A stretch of DNA of 64,000 nucleotides, from assembly GCA_001940845.1 (NCBI GenBank), contig MSGV01000010.1:1-64000 (forward strand). The letters are read 5' to 3'. Source of the stretch: Christensenellaceae bacterium Phil7 (GTDB lineage: Bacteria > Bacillota > Clostridia > Christensenellales > CAG-138). The translations under genes and the position numbers were made by a program. Below, in pieces: positions 59,450 to 64,000 of this stretch (its first letter is position 1; the number at the start of each line of letters is the position of its first letter). The notes below the pieces were generated by a model that did not search any database, was not told the origin of the DNA, and saw only the letters and a program-made list of their open reading frames with translations.

Positions 59450-60433
59450 TCACTTTTCGGTCAGCTCGCCTATCAGATCCTGCTGCATGAGCCTTCGAAC
59501 CTGATCCATATCCTTGGTATGCCCCAATACCCACATCAATTTGGTTATGGAGGCTTCGGTTGTCATATCTCCTGCCGAGATTATGCCGATATCCTTCAGA
59601 GGTCTGCTCACCTCATAAATATCCGGAGTGCTCTGCTCATACAGGCACTGGCTTGTGAGCACGACCGGAATATTGCTCTTCATGAGCTCGCGAATTGATT
59701 CAAGGTGATTCCTGCGTATGCTATGCATCCCGCCAAGACCAAAGGCTTCAACTACCACGCCCCGTATATCGCAATCCTTGATCGAATCGAGTAGGCGGGG
59801 AGTCAAGCCCGGAGTGAGCTTAATCAGAGCAACGCGGGGATCGATATCCGTTGAAAAACGGAATTCTCCGGTATTGGGCGGTGCGGAAAGAGCAAGCATT
59901 CTGCCATCGCTGACGGTACCGATATACGGATAATTTATCGATTCAAATGCATTGAGCGATGTGGTTCTGGTCTTAACCGCACGGCAGCCCAGCATGAGCG
60001 AATTGCCAAAGCATATATATACTCCGCCGACCAGCGAAGTCGCCGCAATTATAGCATTCTCAAGATTACGCCTGCCATCCGAATCAGGATATACCGCCGG
60101 ATACTGCGCACCTGTCAGCACAACGGGAATGCCTATCCCAGCGAGCATAAAGCTCAGCATACTGGCGGTATATGCCATGGTGTCGGTGCCGTGGGTGAGC
60201 ACTATCCCGTCATACTTATCTATAACATCATTGATCGCGTTTGCGATGGTGATCCATTCCTCCGGCTGAATATTCGATGAATCCATGCTGAATAGATCTA
60301 TCGTTGAGACATTGGATTGATGATAACCTATCAGCTCCAAGAGCTGATGTGCATTCAACTCAGGTTTCAGACCATTCTCGGTCGGCACACAGGCGATTGT
60401 TCCGCCGGTGGATATCAGGCAGATATTCTTCAT
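59450..60433 (-). CDS. ansA: L-asparaginase, type I
   Basis: A 327-residue cytoplasmic enzyme (no signal peptide) hydrolysing asparagine to aspartate and ammonia. The first catalytic motif is STGGTIACV (Thr near residue 11), the second GIVLTHGTDTMAYTASML (Thr/Asp/Lys region near residue 80-97). VVVEAFGLGGMH belongs to the C-terminal allosteric domain of type I enzymes. Length fits the family. It stands as a single gene after the Ldh2-type dehydrogenase on the same strand with an 79-base gap. Confidence 0.92.
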   Translation of the reverse strand: MKNICLISTGGTIACVPTENGLKPELNAHQLLELIGYHQSNVSTIDLFSMDSSNIQPEEWITIANAINDVIDKYDGIVLTHGTDTMAYTASMLSFMLAGIGIPVVLTGAQYPAVYPDSDGRRNLENAIIAATSLVGGVYICFGNSLMLGCRAVKTRTTSLNAFESINYPYIGTVSDGRMLALSAPPNTGEFRFSTDIDPRVALIKLTPGLTPRLLDSIKDCDIRGVVVEAFGLGGMHSIRRNHLESIRELMKSNIPVVLTSQCLYEQSTPDIYEVSRPLKDIGIISAGDMTTEASITKLMWVLGHTKDMDQVRRLMQQDLIGELTEK

Positions 60434-60512
60434 TTATACCTCATCATTCGATCAGTGGACGATCATCGCCACTGAAATTATACCTCATATTTTGCTTTTT
60501 TATTGTAATAAC

Positions 60513-61610
60513 TTATTTTTCCTCAAATGGGAAGCGGAATTCATAGAGTCCCAGCTTGTCCCGTACGGCGGCAAGCTCCCGCTGGACATTCTCGCTGACG
60601 GGCACGCCCTTATCCTTGCGATCCATCCAAGCGAGGTACTCCTTCTCTCCCGCAGTATATATATGATCCCTTCCCGGAGCCTTTTTCGATGCTCTGAGTC
60701 CGCGCAGGATCTCGCCCGCAGTATGCTTAAAGGTATCCGCACCCATCATGAAAGCAGGATCGAAAACTATGAAGAAATGCCCAAGCCCATGGGGGCGGGG
60801 GCTGCCATCCGCATTCATGCCGGAAAGCTGATGCATAAAATGACCCCCGGCAAGTGCGGCCGAAAGGATCTCTATGACCGTCGCATAGCCATAGCCCTTA
60901 TAACCGCCGATAGGAACGAACGAAGCCTCTCCCGCAAGCAATGCCGGAAGGATGGCCTCACTATCCGTCATAAATTTGCCATCGCTGCCCAGCACCTGTC
61001 CTTCCGGAGTCGGCTCTCCCTTCCTTGCAAGCACTTCGATCGTACCTCTCTGGGTTATTGATGTCGCACAATCGATGACGAATGGAAATTCCTCATCCGT
61101 CGGCATACCGATGGTTATAGGATTCGTACCAAGCATGGGTTCAACGCCGAAGGTCGGAGCAATGCTCGGACGTGCATTGGTGCCCATTATACATACCAGA
61201 TCCTCCTTGGTTGCCATGGTTGCCCAATAGCCGGCTATACCAAAATGGCTTGAATTGCGTATGGCTCCCATGCTCATTCCGTATTGCTTCGCCTTTGATA
61301 TGAGCTCCTTCATCATCCGATAGCTTGCTACCATGCCCATACCATCATGTGCATCATATACGAGCGAAGTCGGAGTCTCCTTCAGCACTTCAATATTGGT
61401 TACGGGTTTCAATATTCCCTGCTCAAATCTATCAATATATATGGGTTTGAATCTATTGCAGCCATGGCTTTCGATACCCCTGCGGTCGCTTTCCATGAGC
61501 ACATCCGCGCATATCTCGGCATCCTCCTCCGGCACGCCATAGCCCATGAATGCCTTCTTCATAAACGCACCGATGGTCTTCCAAGCTATATATGGCCTTG
61601 TCTCAGTCAT
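60513..61610 (-). CDS. Ldh2/malate dehydrogenase family oxidoreductase
   Basis: A 365-residue NAD(P)-dependent dehydrogenase of the Ldh2/MDH2 type, structurally distinct from ordinary lactate dehydrogenases. It has GVPEEDAEICADVLMESDRRGIESHGCNRF at the start, NSSHFGIAGYW (catalytic His) and GTNPITIGMPTDEEFPFVIDCATSITQRG. Members reduce or oxidise malate, L-lactate, sulfolactate or ureidoglycolate; which one cannot be settled here. Upstream of asparaginase on the same strand. Confidence 0.9.
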   Translation of the reverse strand: MTETRPYIAWKTIGAFMKKAFMGYGVPEEDAEICADVLMESDRRGIESHGCNRFKPIYIDRFEQGILKPVTNIEVLKETPTSLVYDAHDGMGMVASYRMMKELISKAKQYGMSMGAIRNSSHFGIAGYWATMATKEDLVCIMGTNARPSIAPTFGVEPMLGTNPITIGMPTDEEFPFVIDCATSITQRGTIEVLARKGEPTPEGQVLGSDGKFMTDSEAILPALLAGEASFVPIGGYKGYGYATVIEILSAALAGGHFMHQLSGMNADGSPRPHGLGHFFIVFDPAFMMGADTFKHTAGEILRGLRASKKAPGRDHIYTAGEKEYLAWMDRKDKGVPVSENVQRELAAVRDKLGLYEFRFPFEEK

Positions 61611-61806
61611 TTCAACCTCCGTATGGAAATTCTTCCGGATTTATTCCGGGCAATTGCATTAATACAAGCATACTATATCACATTTCAATCCATTTTGATA
61701 GGGGCAATTTTCAATATCGGTGGATTTGCCAATTTGAACCACGCTGATGTGAATTTCAGGCATGGCTTCCGAATATCATCTTCTATAATGATTTGGAGGA
61801 ATAGTT

Positions 61807-62514
61807 ATGGCCATGGGCTCAGAAAATTGTCGATTCACCACAAAAAATAAGATTTACAGTACTCATTCATTTAGTGAAGCTGATCGGAACAGAAACAAAA
61901 AGCGCATCAAAACCGCTTCTCGAATACATAAACCGCTGCATTCCGGCGGACAGCTCATACTGCTCGGAATCTGTACAGCGGCATTTATGCTCCTATTTGC
62001 ATTTAAGATCATTGGCAGCAGCGATGCGCAGGATGTGCTCGCATCAATGCGTGAACTGCAAAACGCGGGCAGTGATCAGGATGATCGCAGCAATGCCGAA
62101 GAGACCCTTGGAAGGCTGAAGCTAGTGCAGCTTCCATCAATAATTGAAGTCTTTTCGCCCTCGGATTCCCCCATCCTGCCGCTCGCCTTTGATCGGGCAA
62201 TAGAGGAGGAATCGACCATGATAGCAAAGCTGTATGCTCCGACCGGAACACAGGTCGTATCCATGCTTGCAGGAACGGTAAAGGCCGTTTCTGTCGATGA
62301 TAAGCTTGGGGGATACGTCATCGTAAGCTGCGAAGGCGATATAGAGCTCTATTACTATGGGCTGAATGATATTGCAGTGGAACGCGGTCAGCCCATACTC
62401 CAACATAGTACGCTCGGAACCATCGCAAATGATATTCTCTGCATCCGTGTGCTGCAGCATGGCAGACCCATCGATCCATTGGATTTTCTGGGAGTTGCGG
62501 CGGAGGCAGGCTAA
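61807..62514 (+). CDS. SpoIVFA-like M23-fold protein
   Basis: A 235-residue protein with a basic N-terminus, one membrane helix (about residues 48-68) and a C-terminal LytM/M23-type beta fold (TQVVSMLAGTVKAVSVDDKLGGYVIVSCEGDIELYYYGLNDIAVERGQ). The zinc ligands of active M23 peptidases (HxxxD, HxH) are missing, as in SpoIVFA, which holds the SpoIVFB protease inactive in the outer forespore membrane. The adjacent gene, 1 base downstream, encodes a SpoIVFB-type protease. GGAGG precedes the ATG. Confidence 0.82.
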   Translation: MAMGSENCRFTTKNKIYSTHSFSEADRNRNKKRIKTASRIHKPLHSGGQLILLGICTAAFMLLFAFKIIGSSDAQDVLASMRELQNAGSDQDDRSNAEETLGRLKLVQLPSIIEVFSPSDSPILPLAFDRAIEEESTMIAKLYAPTGTQVVSMLAGTVKAVSVDDKLGGYVIVSCEGDIELYYYGLNDIAVERGQPILQHSTLGTIANDILCIRVLQHGRPIDPLDFLGVAAEAG

Positions 62515-62515
62515 A

Positions 62516-63406
62516 ATGAAACTGGCGAGCATTCGCGATGCGGAGATCCGCTGCTCGCTTCCCGTTCTTCTGCTGCTCCCCGCCATGGCAGCAATGGGAC
62601 GACTTTGGAGCTTTCTTATAGGCAGCTTCTCCCTTATACTTCATGAGCTCGCACACGCGATGACAGCCGAACGCCTGGGCTGCCGAATCGCATCCATAGA
62701 GCTTCAACCATTCGGCTGCGTTGCAAGGCTGGTTCATCAGCCCACAAGCCCATCCGAAAATGCCGCTATAGCTGCTGCCGGTCCATTGATAAGCCTTTTG
62801 CTCTCCCTTGGAGCCGTAGGCATGGGCAGACTTTTCCCGGAGAGCGCCTCCGGGCTGGAGGGTTTTATATCATTCAACCTTGGGATCGCCGTAATGAATC
62901 TCTTCCCCGTGCTTCCGCTGGATGGCGGCAGGCTGCTCGAATCAATTCTCACAAAGCATATGGGAAGGCAGCGAGCCATCCGATTGCTGACCATGGCCGG
63001 CTGCATTTTCGGCTCCGGCCTTGCCATTTTGGGTGCATTGCTGATCTCTATCGACAGCAGCTTCGATTTTTCATCGATCATGCCAATAATCACGGGCTGC
63101 TTCATACTGATATCGGCGATAACGGAGCGCCGCAGGCTTGGCACTGATCGAATGCGGCTTCGGCTGAATGCCGATACCAAGCTCAGACAGGGCGGAGCAC
63201 TTCCTGTAAGTGCAATAGCCATGAATGAGCGTGCAACGGTACGCGAAGCATTGGCGGCACTCTCCAGCAGCGGCTATAATCTCGTATTAATAGTGGACGG
63301 TAATCTCCATAATCGAGGATTTATCAGTGAATCCGAACTGATATCAGCCGCTATGCGAGGCGCAGCAGAGCAAAAGATCGGAACGTTTCTTCCAAGAGCA
63401 TTTTGA
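62516..63406 (+). CDS. SpoIVFB-like site-2 protease (M50)
   Basis: A 296-residue intramembrane metalloprotease from the ATG at 62516, with GGAGG upstream inside the end of the previous gene. The zinc site is HELAH (H43, E44, H47) and the third ligand is D136 in FPVLPLDGGRLLE. Six membrane segments cover residues 12-205, followed by a CBS-like domain (ATVREALAALSSSGYNLVLIVDG). SpoIVFB cleaves pro-sigma K during sporulation. Start overlaps the end region of the SpoIVFA gene, so the pair is coupled. A pro-sigma K gene is not in the window. Confidence 0.88.
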   Translation: MKLASIRDAEIRCSLPVLLLLPAMAAMGRLWSFLIGSFSLILHELAHAMTAERLGCRIASIELQPFGCVARLVHQPTSPSENAAIAAAGPLISLLLSLGAVGMGRLFPESASGLEGFISFNLGIAVMNLFPVLPLDGGRLLESILTKHMGRQRAIRLLTMAGCIFGSGLAILGALLISIDSSFDFSSIMPIITGCFILISAITERRRLGTDRMRLRLNADTKLRQGGALPVSAIAMNERATVREALAALSSSGYNLVLIVDGNLHNRGFISESELISAAMRGAAEQKIGTFLPRAF

Positions 63407-63442
63407 AACGCACCGATCTTCCTCTTCCGCAGCTCTAAGGCA

Positions 63443-64000
63443 TCAATAGCATACGTCTATCTCGTAGGTCTTGCCATCATCGAGCAGCGGTACGCATTCC
63501 GCCTGCCTTCCATTTACCATCAGGCTATGCGCATTCAGCTTTTTAGCCCTTATATGGTAAAGGCTTTTTCCGAAGCTATATTTGACTTCAAAGCTTTCCA
63601 TTGTCGTGCATGGATTGATATATAGATTGCAGCCTCGTTTTTTTATACCGAGAATATTCTCCACGGCAGCTCGATACAGCCATGCCGCAGCCCCCGTATA
63701 CCAGCTCCAGCCGGCTCTTCCGGCCAATCTGCCTTCCGAATAAACATCTCCGGCCATAGCATACGGCTCGCCCATATACTGGGCAGCCAATTCTATTTGC
63801 CCATGCACTGCCGGATTCAGCAGAGCAAAAAGCTTATCCGCTGTATCGGCGCGGCCAAGCCGACATGCCGCGAGCACACACCATACGGCGGCATGGGTGT
63901 ACTGCCCTCCATTTTCCCTTACTCCCGGAATATAGCCTCGGATATAGCCCACCTCATGCTCGGGATCAGCCTCATCAAATGGCTGATTCAAAAGACGTAT
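63443..64000 (-). CDS. GH94-type glucan synthase/phosphorylase, C-terminal part
   Basis: A C-terminal fragment of about 186 residues running in from the right edge. The pattern GYIRGYIPGVRENGGQYTHAAVWCVLAACRLG, YMGEPYAMAGDVYS and GRAGWSWYTGAAAWLYRAAVENILG is typical of the end of the GH94 domain in cellobiose phosphorylases and cyclic beta-1,2-glucan synthases (NdvB-like). The ILGIKKRGCNLYINPC form fits the latter. Only the C-terminus is present, so the full domain set, and whether it is a synthase or phosphorylase, cannot be stated. Confidence 0.85.
   Translation of the reverse strand: MRLLNQPFDEADPEHEVGYIRGYIPGVRENGGQYTHAAVWCVLAACRLGRADTADKLFALLNPAVHGQIELAAQYMGEPYAMAGDVYSEGRLAGRAGWSWYTGAAAWLYRAAVENILGIKKRGCNLYINPCTTMESFEVKYSFGKSLYHIRAKKLNAHSLMVNGRQAECVPLLDDGKTYEIDVCY

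Noticed and set aside
1-64000. Prophage, insertion sequence or tRNA-linked island
   Set aside because: I saw no integrase, transposase, phage structural gene or ordinary tRNA gene; the accessory genes are interspersed with core genes.

Overview
The window reads as chromosome of an anaerobic, spore-forming member of the Clostridia. The evidence is a ptb-buk butyrate pathway, a four-subunit 2-oxoacid:ferredoxin oxidoreductase, SpoIIID and the SpoIVFA/SpoIVFB pair, a T-box leader in front of valS, strong GGAGG ribosome binding sites and TTGACA/TATAAT promoters throughout. The many secreted dockerin, Ig-like and leucine-rich-repeat proteins suggest a gut or rumen lineage; I cannot name the genus.

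Layout. 0-7.5 kb: a broken RHS fragment at the left edge, thioredoxin, butyrate kinase and phosphate butyryltransferase, a YitT-type membrane protein, tmRNA, and feoAB divergent from a DtxR-type regulator. 7.6-11.6 kb: a heterodimeric ABC exporter behind a possible attenuator. 11.7-13.3 kb: a radical SAM/SPASM peptide maturase with a 42-residue candidate precursor peptide directly upstream. 13.5-15.3 kb: a macro-domain protein and a von Willebrand A protein. 15.4-20.7 kb: a sortase B fused to RCC1-like repeats and a dockerin, a DUF1284 protein, a winged-helix regulator, and a divergent LRR-dockerin protein. 20.8-32.2 kb is mostly housekeeping: 2-oxoacid oxidoreductase, TetR regulator, Lgt, EamA transporter, ValRS and an EF-G paralogue. 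32.4-39 kb: two large surface proteins around a second winged-helix regulator. 39-45.4 kb: a vitamin-type ECF S component with a MocR regulator, SpoIIID, a tandem-repeat microprotein, a DUF1015 protein, an AEC transporter and a small P-loop kinase. 45.4-48.6 kb: a third winged-helix regulator divergent from an LRR-dockerin protein. 48.7-51.9 kb: yybS-rplI-dnaB. 52-55.8 kb: two more secreted dockerin proteins, one with a caspase/gingipain-like His-Cys pair. 55.9-64 kb: MurG, a cation diffusion facilitator, an HExxH protein of unknown family, asparaginase, an Ldh2-type dehydrogenase, SpoIVFA/SpoIVFB, and the C-terminal part of a GH94 enzyme at the right edge.

The genes suggest two accessory themes. 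One is a surface-display programme. Three related winged-helix regulators (17.9, 35.3 and 45.5 kb) are each divergent from a secreted surface protein. Six proteins carry a dockerin module. One protein ends in a PPATG sorting signal, and a sortase B that could act on it lies in the first regulator's operon. A PPVTG signal left behind downstream of a dockerin gene suggests that anchoring modes have been exchanged. The other theme is a compact RiPP-like locus with a strong promoter, a very short two-cysteine peptide and one radical SAM enzyme. All functions are inferred from sequence; no database search was possible.
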